Shown piece by piece: positions 11,901-21,185 of a stretch of 64,000 bases of DNA. Numbering within the stretch: position 1 is the stretch's first letter; every line of letters starts with the position of its first letter. Below the pieces are notes generated by a model. That model searched no databases. It saw only the letters and a list, made by a program, of their open reading frames with translations, and was not told where the DNA came from. Location: contig JACTAT010000013.1 of the NCBI GenBank assembly GCA_014526335.1, forward strand, positions 4,966,182-5,030,181, given 5' to 3'. This DNA is from Chrysaora quinquecirrha. Taxonomy: Eukaryota; Cnidaria; Scyphozoa; Semaeostomeae; Pelagiidae. The position numbers were made by a program, and so were the translations under genes.

Positions 11901-14900
11901 CTTTCTTCAATACTCTGTCTGCAACTAAAAAATGGAAAAGTAGATGGTATTTGAGTGATTTGCAATAAATAGCTTTTTAAGGCTCAGCGTCCAATCATGT
12001 TGTAACCTCTGAGAAACTAAGGCCCTGGCCAAACGATCAAACATTGTTGGTCAAACATTTAAATTTACCTCTCAGGCAAAATGCTTGACTGTTTGACCAA
12101 TGTCGCAAAACAATGCTTGTCAAACAATTTTGTTGGGCAAGCAAAACTGTTTTTGAACAAGTTAAACATTGCGCAGTGAATTTAGCTTATCTTTGATTGT
12201 CGAAAAATGTTTTGTGATCGTGGCCAAATGGTCAAACATTATTGTTTATAAAGCAAATCTCAAATGTTTGACAAACAATGTTTGATCGTTTGGCCAGGGT
12301 CTAATAACGACAGATTATCTGTGAATGTCTGACAGTGACAGATTAAAAATTTTCGCTTCCCAACTGCTATTTATAAACAGGTAATACAATGAAAGAAAGA
12401 CAAAATAGTGGTCGATTTCGGGGTCGTATTAAACCAGAACCGTTGGCTAAACACAAAAAATAACCTACAAATGTTAACCCAATTTTACCGTCCAGTATGG
12501 GTTTCGTCTATCGTCTCTTAGAATACTTTCCTTGCAAGAGCAAAACCCAAAAGTACTTCAGGTGAAAGTTCTAATGATAAGTCCTTACCATCTTGCTCTT
12601 TAAAAGTAATGATAAAATCACTATCTTTTTGTAATATTTCTTCAATGTCTCCTCCACCAGAGAGTCTTTCATTCTCAAAGAACATTTCCAATGCATCAAC
12701 ACCAAATTTGCCTGTGAAATTCCCAGTTACTGTAATACTCTTTTGAGGATTATCTGAAGGAACTATGATTGACAAGTCAAGCAATTTTCCTTTTATTTCA
12801 ACCCTTTCCTTCCTTAGAACTCTATCGACAACTGTGGAAAGAAAATGAATTTAGACTTTAATTTTCACTTGAATACTGACACCCAGAAGGTCCACAGAAG
12901 GCCTACACGAAAATTTTAGCTATGATATCGAAAAGTTCAAGGGGCAGTTGGACACAGTTATTATGTTTTAAAAAAATCTAAAAGTTTTTCGTTCTAAGAG
13001 AGGCTTCAAAATATTAGCAAAATGAAACTCACACTATGTCCTTAAATTTCAATCGCTTTGAAACTATTCATGTACAGTCCTTACACTCTTCAGGGTATGA
13101 AACAGTATCAACATGTCAAGTGAGGCTGGCTGTTCTATAAATTTTCTCAATTAAATGTTCTCAATATGTTCACACTTCTTCACTACTTAAGAAACAGCTA
13201 TTTTCCACCTAATTTGTCTAGAATGGCCCTAGTGAATATCAAGCAAACTCAGAAGAATGAAATGACTAGCAAAACCTTTTAACATCTTGAAGATGCTGAA
13301 TTAAGCCCGATTTTAGCGAGATCAGCCTGAGTTTGCTCTCTTGCTTTCAGTAAGATCAGCCTCAGTTTGTTCTCTTGCTTTCAGTAAGATCAGCCTCAGT
13401 TTGTTCTTGGCTTGTTCCTGTATTGTTTCCAAATACAGGCTCAAGTTCTTTTGAAATTGTTATAAAAAAAGGGTTTAACAATAGTGCAAAAGTCTATCTG
13501 GTCTATCTGATTCTGACGTTCAATCCTAAATAAGCTCGTAGACAAAAGAGCCTCTGGTTTGCTTTTTTGGTTTACTAAATTAACTCATTTGAAAATAACG
13601 AGAAATACTCAGTAACTCGCCTGCAGGATCCTTGAAGTCAATAATAGCAGAATTTCCGACCATTTCAACAGACTGAATTTCTCCTCCACCTGACTTCCTT
13701 TCATCTTCAAAGAAAAGCTCAATGTAACTCTGATCAAGTCCTTCATGCAGCCCTTTAACCATCAGTTTTTTGTGAGTTTTTTGCGTTGTTTTGTCTTCAG
13801 ATGATGAAGATATTATCGAAGCTGCTTCTAACAAGATAAAAAGTACTTTTATTTGTATAACTTAAAGTAGTTAATTACAACAAGCAACCACTCTTGGAAA
13901 AGGTCATTTCGCAAAAACTCAAATAAATGCAAAGCATAAAAAACTGACGTGAGTAATCAGTCAGTCTAATCATAACAATCATGATTAGACTGATTGATTG
14001 ATTGACAGATGACAGATGGTCAACAGTGAGGTTTTCATAAGTTTAAGATCTGGGACTGGTGTATTTAACAGGAGTACGGTCAATCATCCACACCAGAATA
14101 TGTCAAAACATATTCAGAGTGATCACAGGCTAAGAAGATTCAGCACTACAGACGTCTTTCGTTTTGTCTCGATTAAGTAGCGACAAACAAATACAGTTGA
14201 CATCCACTATCTCGAACTCTCAAGGGAAACTGGAATTTGTTCGAGATAGCGAATGTTCGAAATAACGGATGCCCCATATAAATATAAAAAATTATAGTTT
14301 TTAAGTCAGAAAAGGAACCCCTATTGACATGCAGGGTTACTGATCCCAAATTTCATCAAACAAGTCTGGTATTTTTTAACATAGGAGTCAAAGCTCATCT
14401 GCTTTCATCCCTACTAATGGTGAAATTGAGACAATGGCGATGCAGCACATCTCGAAAGAGAACAACTTCATCTATTGTAGACATGGGCAGCATATCACTT
14501 AGCTGCTGCCATTCCCGCTCCGCTAGGCGAACTTATACATATTTTCATCACCCCATGTAATGTCTGTGCAGTACGGTGGGGATGTGCAGTACGGTGGCGG
14601 ATATTCAGTACGGTGGGGGATGCCATGATTGCCGTGGGGAGGCATCTTGGAGTACGGTGGTGGATGTGCAGTACGGTGGGGGATACCATGATTGCCGTGG
14701 CGGATGTTCAGTACGGTGGGGGGATACCATGATGACTGTGGGGGGATACCATGATTGCCGTGGGGAGGCATCATGATTGCCGTGGCGGATATTCAGTACG
14801 GTGGGGGATACCATGATGACTGTGGGGATACCATGATTGCCGTGGGAGGCATCTCGGAGTACGGTGGGGATGTTCAGTACGGTGGGGGATACCATGATTG

Positions 14901-17900
14901 CCGTGGCGGATATTCAGTACGGTGGGGGATACCATGATGCCTGTGGGGATACCAAGATTGCCGTGGGAGGCATCATGATTGCCGTGGCGGATATTCAGTA
15001 CGGTGGGGGGATATCTCTGAGTACGGTGGGGGATGTTCAGTACGGTGGGGGTAAAATATGATCTAATCAACTAAATCATGGTAAATCAGAGACGGGGGCT
15101 AAATATTTCTGCTTCAGCAACAATCGTCGAGCCTCTCTCCATTTCAAGCGATATTCTTAGCTTCTCAAAGCTCAATGGGATACAAATGGGATACAAGTAC
15201 TTCGTTTCGCAAATTTTGGTTGATTTCAATACTCAAACTTTCTTGTTTCATTTTTTTATTACCAAAGTGCTAAAGAGCTACTTTGCAGATTGACGAAAAT
15301 ATCAAAATTTGAAAATTTCTTTTCCATAGTTTGTTAGTGTTTCTTAATAGTAAACGGATCTCATGGAATAAAGGCGAATATGTGAAAGAGATGTTTTCAC
15401 TGTTTAAAAGTACAGCATTTCATGCATAATTTTGCTGTGGCAAATGCAATTTTAACAAGTATTTGCTGGCAAGCTTTTGAAAACTTAAACGAAACAAGAT
15501 CGTGTACCTTGAGGCTTACGAAAGACGTTGTTTGAAGTGTAACGTAACCTCTCCAATTGTGGCTCCAATAACAATCACACAATTTGTCTTCTTTGAAGAG
15601 CTTTACATTGTGGGATGCGTTTATAAGTTGCAAATACTTGTAATATTCATCTTACCAGATTTCAACTAAATACTAAATGAAACCTCCTACGAAAACAGAG
15701 ACATTTTCATAAATGTTGATGTCGCTCGTTGCAAACTTTATCATTCAAGTTATAATGAATTGTCCAGAGTTTCAGCAATATTTTTGGGTTTTGAGTATAA
15801 TTCTAATTGTGTAACAAATGGACCGCCAATTCAAGCAATACTTGCTCAATGCACCAAGTAAGGCTAGCAGTTTGAGTATTGAAATCAACCAAAATTTGCG
15901 AAACGAAGTACTTGTATCCCATTTGTATCCCATTGAGCTTTGAGAAGCTAAGAATATCGCTTGAAATGGAGAGAGGCTCGACGATTGTTGCTGAAGCAGA
16001 AATATTTAGCCCCCGTCTCTGATTTACCATGATTTAGTTGATTAGATCATATTTTACCCCCACCGTACTGAACATCCCCACCGTACTCAGAGATATCCCC
16101 CACCGTACTGAATATCCGCCACGGCAATCATGATGCCTCCCACGGCAATCTTGGTATCCCCACAGGCATCATGGTATCCCCCACCGTACTGAATATCCGC
16201 CACGGCAATCATGGTATCCCCCACCGTACTGAACATCCCCACCGTACTCCGAGATGCCTCCCCACGGCAATCATGGTATCCCCCACAGTCATCATGGTAT
16301 CCCCCACCGTACTGAATATCCGCCACGGCAATCATGATGCCTCCCCACGGCAATCATGGTATCCCCACAGTCATCATGGTATCCCCCACCGTACTGAACA
16401 TCCGCCACGGCAATCATGGTATCCCCCACCGTACTGAACATCCCCACCGTACTGCAAGATGCCTCCCCACGGCAATCATGGTATCCCCCACCGTACTGAA
16501 CATCCGCCACCGTACTGCACATCCCCACCGTACTGCACAGACATTACATGGGGTGATGGTCTCGAGAAGGCCTGAATCATCATTTCTGATTAATTCTCCA
16601 ATATATGATTTGATATCAATATGATATGGTTCAACATCCAACATTACTTCTCTTATTTTATGACCTGGATGGTCCAAAACACCCTTCGCAGCTATGGGAG
16701 AACAAATGTTTAATTTATTATTTTACCACCAATACCATATTACGGCAAACATATTTCATTTTGAAGGTTAAGATTAATGTTTCTTATCGTAGTAGGGCGT
16801 GTAAGATAAACAATATTTCACGTCATGTTATATTGCATCGCAATGACGAAAGATCAAAATCGTCCCATAGGTATGCGACGATGAGCGAAAATACTGACAA
16901 CCGACACACCACAAATTTAAAAGACAAGGTGGTCAGAAGTGGAGATTAGAAATCTGCTAAACATGGTTCAGGGATAGAAAGATTTCTGAGGCAATAAAAC
17001 AGTTTGCAAGTTGGAGACCCAAGACGACCGATCAATATGAGCAGTACTGTCGAGAGGAGAATCCGACAGGGCAAAGGTTCGGGGTCTGGACTCGAAAGGG
17101 GCCAAAAAAATTTAAATTATCTTTATGCTTCCCCCCAAACAGTGAGTGGGCCTAAAAGGATACATTTCAACGAGTACTAGGAAAATTGCAATCAAATTCA
17201 CCTTTCTCTGTATCAAACTTGATAACAGCTTTTGAGTTTTGAATATCAATATTTTTATACTTCCTCCTCCATATCTTTCATTTTCAAAATAGAGCTGCAA
17301 TAGTTCCGCATCAATTTTTTCAGTTAGTCCTGACACCATTACTGCAGTTTCGTCATATGCAGATTTAGGATCATAAACTTTTACAACAGCGTCCTTTCCT
17401 TTGAAATTGGGCTGCTTCTCAGCTAGTACTGGAACAACTAAAAAAAGGCATCCAAGAAAGTGGCCGACAACAAAGAGAGGTGTTCTGACTCAATAAGGCT
17501 CACAAAATATCCTTTAAAATGAATCAGATTTCCAAGGGACTTCGATGAAAGCGATATGACTTTATGCGATCTCCAAAGAGAGATTTACCCATCAAATTGA
17601 AAGGAAACTTTTACTTGACAAAATGATACATCAAAACTTCTGAAGAACACCAATCAGTTCAGTCCAGGACCGTCAGAAGCTGGGGGGTTGGGGGCCTTCA
17701 GCCCCCCAATTATTTTTAAAGGCAATAGTATGGTGTCATAAAATCATTACGTCATCAAATACTTTTCAATTGTTCAGCCCCCCTCAGTCTGAGATTCCTT
17801 TGGCCTTGCAGTCTACGAATTCAAGAAGTCTTTTGGTTTAAGCACTATGCAAATAACCAATCTGCATAAATAGCAACATTTTAATAGACATTTTAAAGTT

Positions 17901-19609
17901 TTTGAAATCTAGAAATGTTGGGCAGAATATCCCTAGTACCAAAAATAAACATACAGAAGGGCCTGTTGGGCTTCCTGATCAGGAGTGTTTGTGTTACATA
18001 GCTACTTGGATAGTGGACTACAAAAAATAGAGCATACCTCCTGAATCAGTGAAGGTTAGCAAAAAAGCTCCAGAACAAATGCATTCAATATCTGCTACCT
18101 CACATTTTACACCTATATATCGAGGGCTTTCAAAATACAGCTGCAAGAATTCTTTGTCCACTTCTGACGAATGAAGAACCAGCAACTTTAGATTATCTTT
18201 CTTGGGTTCAATTGAACCTTAAAATTAAATATGGCAACAGATTACAATGTGATAAGGAGAACAAGAAATATTGTAATAGAACTGGAAGGAAATCTTATAC
18301 CTGTTTCAAAGGTTGCACAAAATTAGAGGGATGAAAAATAGTAGTTTCAGTGAGTACATGGCAATAAAATAAAGGCACGAGGGTCAAAAACAGAACAGAA
18401 AATAAAGGGGTATTGTCGTTAATACCATACTTGGATTAAATTCCAAGGGCAAAATTAATTTGAAAAATTTTTGGTTTGCGTATTTCAAATTTTTTATGCT
18501 GTTGTTGAATGAATCTACAGAAGGTTTTTTATGCATTCAACAGGGATAACATTCCATAGTCAGACTGCCCAGACAAAAAATAAGGAATAACAATGCAATA
18601 AGGAATGTGAATAAAAATGTGATGAAAAGACAGAACAACCTTCAGTAAGTTGACATGTGGAGTTTTCTGAAACAGCAGTTTCTTCATTGATTTTGTCCTC
18701 ACATTCATTTGCAGGTGGGTTGCATTCTGACAAAGATGAAACTCCTCCTTCCATCTCTGACTCGTGAAGGAAAATCTGGAATTGTTTTCCCATGTGACTG
18801 AATTGTCCTTTGGAACTTAAATTTCTGATAGCTGAAATGGAAAAAAAATAGAATAAGTTGCTGGTTTAATGAGAAACTTTAGATTATAATTGTCTTTTCT
18901 GAGAAGGAAAACATATTAAAAAACCGTGGCAAGGGGTAGGGATAAATTCCATCCATACTTAGTCTATTAACCTAAACCCAATCTTCTTGCTCTAAAAGTT
19001 CATTGGATATGAAATGGTTAAAGGAATACAAACAAAATCTAAAATGTTGCATTGTTCACCATTTCAACGGAAATTTTTGGCAATTGATCCGAAACAAAAG
19101 CAGCACTTTTATCTCCAAAGCTGATTAGGCAAAACAACTTTTTTATGTTTTCAACCACCATAAAAATTGCAAAGAAAGACAAAAATTCATTGGAAATTAA
19201 CGACATTTTCTCAAAACAGACAAAATATTTTGAGAAAAAAAGTAGGTATCAAAAAAGTTTTGTTGTAACAGATAGAATCGATCGACACAGATAACAAACT
19301 GTTTGAAACTCGGTGCTTACCTCCAGCATCCCGTATATCAACTCCAACTTCGAACTCATTTCCACTGAGAAAATCGACTTTAGTGAAGCGAAGACCTTCT
19401 TTGTTGGCAATCCCCATTTTATATTCACTGTCTAAAGCTTCTTTAATTAACTTCGATGGCTGCGAAGCTTTCAGAAATTCCTTCTCAGGCCAGATTTTCA
19501 GACGAAAAACAATCGAGCTGCTTTCGATTTCACCAACACTGATTTTGTCATTTTCCGTTTTTAGGGCTTTGCTTTCACCTTGTTGGTTTTTCTTCTTCTT
19601 TTTCGCCAT
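2047..19609 (-). CDS. PARP14: PARP14-like macro-domain mono-ADP-ribosyltransferase (16 exons)
   Basis: Exons on the minus strand, in transcript order: 19609-19321, 18831-18640, 18217-18038, 17437-17202, 16691-16548, 13827-13621, 12831-12589, 11924-11652, 10670-10434, 10255-10016, 9918-9835, 9114-6855, 6197-5955, 5369-3758, 2930-2577, 2306-2047. The predicted protein is about 2,350 residues. It begins MAKKKKKNQQ, continues with a run of RRM-like units, then a KH-like region, three macro domains, a WWE domain and a PARP catalytic domain. This is the vertebrate PARP14 order with a much longer RRM array. The family ADP-ribosylates proteins and nucleic acids and reads ADP-ribose, mostly in innate immune signalling. 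Exon phases match at all junctions if one base is added at each of two A5 runs (17252-17256 and 8558-8562). The exon 6 donor is GC (13620-13619). The middle of exon 5 and its donor are the least certain part because of the inverted repeat. Confidence 0.85.
3058..3440. mobile_element. MITE, Tc1/mariner-type, TA target duplication
   Basis: Terminal inverted repeats CTGTAAATCCTCGAATAAGC and its complement at the right end (ending GGATTTACGG) are flanked by TA on both sides. The interior repeats GGGGGCTTATTCGAGG-type blocks. It lies in the intron between exons 14 and 15 of the PARP gene. Diverged relatives are at 36490-36745, 60618-60706 and 62601-62790. Confidence 0.7.
3758..3992 (-). other. WWE domain of the PARP14-like protein
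   Basis: The end of exon 14 encodes YIQWFEVQRDG followed by an alternating polar and hydrophobic stretch ending in KIERKELTR, the pattern of a WWE domain (W and E residues near the start, strand-rich body). WWE domains bind ADP-ribose units. In PARP14 this domain lies immediately before the catalytic domain, as it does here. Confidence 0.75.
4457..4973 (-). other. Macro domain 3 (degenerate binding loop)
   Basis: Within exon 14, LEIDQGDITREMSDAIVV starts a macro fold and PAIGTGVIGK forms the second ligand loop. The Asn that normally follows DAIVN is replaced (IVVIGNEDL), and the glycine loop is FGGAVGKSI. In PARP14 and PARP9 the later macro domains are readers rather than hydrolases. The altered first loop suggests weak or altered ADP-ribose binding. 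Confidence 0.8.
5099..6905 (-). other. Macro domain 2, split over three exons
   Basis: The fold begins at the end of exon 12 (IAIEVVVGDLAQQQ), continues through exon 13 (6197-5955: VDVIVNSASGDL, then LQELCNEYVK and FVHHAV) and finishes at the start of exon 14 (IAFPALGTGTLKFP and KVKFVTYHAD). The phase is 0 at both introns. The VIVNSA loop keeps the Asn that contacts the distal ribose. The second loop has the usual GTG. Confidence 0.8.
6261..6330. repeat. Interspersed repeat fragment (ACTAAATATCAAAGGCTTG)
   Basis: The segment CCCAACTAAATATCAAAGGC followed by GATAAGTGGTGACTATCATG recurs at 23931-23998 in the same orientation and at 28015-28075 in the opposite one. It is a dispersed repeat of unknown class, inside the intron between PARP exons 12 and 13. 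Confidence 0.55.
7061..7634 (-). other. Macro domain 1 (intact ADP-ribose-binding motifs)
   Basis: Exon 12 encodes LSVFQDDITCHEVDAIVNPA and WLGAGVAGAIS, then CKKVIHAVGPRW and VAVPAISSGVFGFP. These are the two ligand loops and the surrounding strands of a canonical macro domain. The VNPAN Asn and the glycine-rich loop are both present, so ADP-ribose binding is likely. Of the three macro domains this one is closest to the family consensus. Confidence 0.88.
9646..9775. repeat. SINE-like fragment
   Basis: The stretch TGACGCTGCCGTGGCTGAGG, then CTTGAACCCGGACCACAT and CTCACTTAGCC, resembles the better copies at 21392-21560 and 56434-56545. Those copies look like a tRNA-derived SINE with a GTTCGAAC B-box. 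Confidence 0.4.
11393..11565. mobile_element. Small insertion flanked by a 16-bp direct repeat
   Basis: AATCTATAGAAGACTT occurs at 11393-11408 and again at 11550-11565, bracketing about 141 bp. Inside are a CAA microsatellite and a 43-bp tandem duplication (11466-11508 and 11509-11551, starting CAGCTGTTTGAGC). The flanking repeat looks like a target-site duplication of the length made by retrotransposition. It lies in a PARP intron. Confidence 0.5.
12021..12301. mobile_element. MITE with TAA duplication (Harbinger/Tourist-like)
   Basis: It starts GGCCCTGGCCAAACGATCAA and ends with the complementary TTGATCGTTTGGCCAGGGTC, flanked by TAA on both sides. The interior is rich in AAACATTGTTGG-type words. 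Relatives sit at 24578-24969 (TTA duplication), 32645-33050, 50314-50540 and 52337-52785 (TAA duplication). A three-base TWA duplication with such termini fits PIF/Harbinger MITEs. Confidence 0.72.
13321..13410. repeat. 34-bp tandem repeat, about 2.6 copies
   Basis: Units of 34 bp starting ATCAGCCT[GC]AGTTTG begin at 13321, 13355 and 13389. The third is truncated. They lie in the intron between PARP exons 6 and 7. Confidence 0.75.
14195..14290. repeat. Tigger-like terminal fragment
   Basis: TATCTCGAACTCTCAAGGGA and TTGTTCGAGATAGCGAATG match the termini of the mariner-type element at 53417-55678. Only one end is recognisable here. It sits just beyond the left arm of the large inverted repeat. 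Confidence 0.5.
14546..16558. mobile_element. 2-kb fold-back element: about 690-bp inverted arms around a 630-bp loop
   Basis: The left arm (about 14546-15239) and right arm (about 15869-16558) are near-perfect reverse complements. Each starts CATCACCCCATGTAATGTCTG at its outer end. The outer 500 bp are a minisatellite of CAGTACGGTGGGG, ATACCATGATTGCCGTGG and related words. The inner 180 bp are unique sequence (GACGGGGGCTAAATATTTC to GATTTCAATACTCAAAC). The loop 15240-15868 has no recognisable gene. No transposase is present, and I found no clear target duplication. It lies between PARP exons 5 and 6, and its outer end abuts exon 5. A related shorter array is at 21186-21345. Confidence 0.85.
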
Positions 19610-20258
19610 TTTACAACTGAAAATAAGCTTAAGTACTGTATTATGTCAGATTCAGATGATTTCAGACTCTCCGTTGATCCGAGCTCTTCACTGTGCAACA
19701 GCAGAAACTGAAAAGGGGGAGTTGACAGATGTCCGAAGTTTTTGTCCTTCTAGATCACATAGGGATACCAAAATCTAAAACAACAAGGGTTGCGATGATT
19801 AATTAAGACCACTAAAGAGAGCATATTTTGAGCTTGAAAACGCTCCTTTAAAGTAAAAATTAGTATCAATATTCAATAATCTATTTTTACCGCCCCAAAT
19901 GTCTGAACTGAATGACATTTCATTAAAAATCGTTTTGAAAAAATTGTCAACCCTATGGAATCTCAAAATGACTTCTTGGAATTCGCATAAGGTGGTTCCC
20001 CGAAGTCTTGAAATGACTTTCGCTTTCGAACTAAGAATTTCGGGACTTCCCCCTTAAACTTGAAATGTCTCTTTGTTTCTGGGTTTTTCATAATATTTTT
20101 TGTGATTAAAAGTATTGAAAAAAAAGAAATTATGGTTAAAACCTTTTCCCGAGAGCTAGTTTCTTTACCTCTGCAAGGAAGCGATTTTCAAAATTCCTTC
20201 CTTTATCACTTGTGAGGTGGAGTGAAATGAACTTTAGACTTTCATACATATAGGCAAA
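19610..20258. promoter_or_regulatory. Divergent intergenic region between the PARP14-like and glutaredoxin genes
   Basis: The two start codons (19609 minus, 20259 plus) face away from each other across about 650 bp with no other gene. A shared promoter is possible. I see no certain TATA box or CpG cluster. This call rests only on the head-to-head arrangement. Confidence 0.4.
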
Positions 20259-20837
20259 ATGGCGACCAACCAGTGGATGAGCTTCGTAAAAAAGCTGATT
20301 GCAAAAAACAACGTTGTTGTTTTCTCAAAATCTTTCTGACCATTTGCTTCAAAAACAAAGGAAATCCTAAAGTTAAATGGAGTGAAATCTTTTCATGTCC
20401 AAGAACTAGATCTCCATCATGACGGACCAAGTATCCAGGTCAGATGCATTTCATTATAGAACAGTCAAGATTTTGGGCCTAATTGGGCCTAAGCATCTTG
20501 TGGCTGTGGCAGGTAGATGATGCAGACCCCAGGCTGAGCTTGGTGCCTCGTGCCTTTCTTTCTTGCCAGTCAACAAGACTTTGCACCACACCTTGAATAA
20601 CTTCATGCTTCATACGACTTCATTCATAGTATCTCATCCCAGGTTCATGATTTTTGTTTAGGCCTGTTGTTTCTTTTTTCGCAGGACGCACTGAAATCTT
20701 TGACAGGAAAAGCAACAGTTCCTCACGTTTTTATAAAAGGAAAATTCATTGGTGGCGGGGACGAGACAGCTTCGCTGAATGCTTCAGGAAAGTTGCAAGA
20801 AATACTAAAAAACAATTCTCAAAATAAAGAAGATTAG
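20259..20837 (+). CDS. GLRX: Glutaredoxin with in-frame TGA at the catalytic cysteine (probable selenoprotein)
   Basis: Two exons, 20259-20438 and 20685-20837, joined in phase 0 by a GT-AG intron, give 110 residues, the usual size of a dithiol-type glutaredoxin. Exon 1 reads VVVFSKSF, then TGA (20337-20339), then PFASKTKEIL. In glutaredoxins this position is the nucleophilic Cys of CPYC or CPFC, so the TGA replaces exactly the catalytic residue, at codon 27. The second Cys of the motif is Ala, giving UPFA, a monothiol-like site. Exon 2 has the glutathione-binding TVPHVFIKGKFIGGGDE and a normal C-terminus. Nothing else is broken, splice sites are intact, and a SECIS-like hairpin follows at 20947-21029. 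I therefore read TGA as selenocysteine. The alternative is a pseudogene or truncated product from a single TGC/TGT-to-TGA change. Glutaredoxins reduce glutathione mixed disulfides. The gene is head to head with the PARP gene. Confidence 0.8.
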
Positions 20838-20946
20838 ATAGACTATATACTCTTTTGATGAAATGAGAATTTAAGAGAGGTAAAACTGGATGGAGATGAT
20901 GAGACTGAATAACACGTTAACTGTATCATGTATAGATAGCCCGAAA

Positions 20947-21029
20947 ATCAAGCTTTATGACGGAATAAACATAGCCTGTGCCATGCATGGAAGTTTACTC
21001 CTGAAAGAAATAATAATTTTTTGCTTGAT
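20947..21029 (+). promoter_or_regulatory. Candidate SECIS element in the glutaredoxin 3' flank
   Basis: A hairpin 110 bases after the TAG stop has the parts of a eukaryotic SECIS. The basal helix is ATCAAGC (20947-20953) with GCTTGAT (21023-21029). The non-Watson-Crick quartet is ATGAC (20957-20961) facing TGAA (21002-21005). The upper helix is GGAATAAAC (20962-20970) with GTTTACTCC (20993-21001), nine pairs with one A-C mismatch. The 22-base apical loop contains AUAGCC and can form a further mini-helix. The usual unpaired AA of the loop is not clearly placed. CC is present instead, as in a minority of SECIS elements. An AATAAA lies within the helix (20964-20969), so the real poly(A) site matters. 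Confidence 0.55.
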
Positions 21030-21185
21030 GAGTGTATGATAATGAAAATAGATACAATGTACGGTCTTCTTTGTCTCTTTGTTCCGGGAATTTTCTTTCA
21101 GACACCTAACATCGATGGGATCAGCAAAATTCCTGGAAATAACTAACGAAAAGCATCGAACTTCTGTCGGGTCATCACACTTCAC

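Larger units (their letters stand above)
9835..18831 (-). other. Array of RRM-like exons in the PARP14-like gene
   Basis: Exons 2-10 mostly encode one unit each. The shared core is a first strand, a helix of the type [LE]LLELFFENER, and a turn SGGG[ED]I before the next strand: LQLYFENERYGGG (exon 4), IELFFEDERKSGGGEI (6), LEMFFENERLSGGGDI (7), LMLFLENPARSGGGEI (8). Exons 9 and 10 are divergent, and exon 5 holds only half a unit. Exon 11 (9918-9835) is short and acidic. All these introns are phase 1, so the units can be duplicated or skipped without a frame shift. The array is much longer than the few RRMs of vertebrate PARP14. Confidence 0.72.

Noticed and set aside
14495..16677. Many open frames rich in YGGGYHD and HGNHGIPHRTE repeats
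   Set aside because: They are translations of the minisatellite arms of the inverted repeat in all frames.
20259..20438. Glutaredoxin exon 1 read as a pseudogene because of the TGA
   Set aside because: The intron, frame, active-site surroundings and C-terminus are all intact. The TGA falls exactly on the catalytic Cys, and a SECIS-like hairpin follows. Kept only as the alternative explanation.
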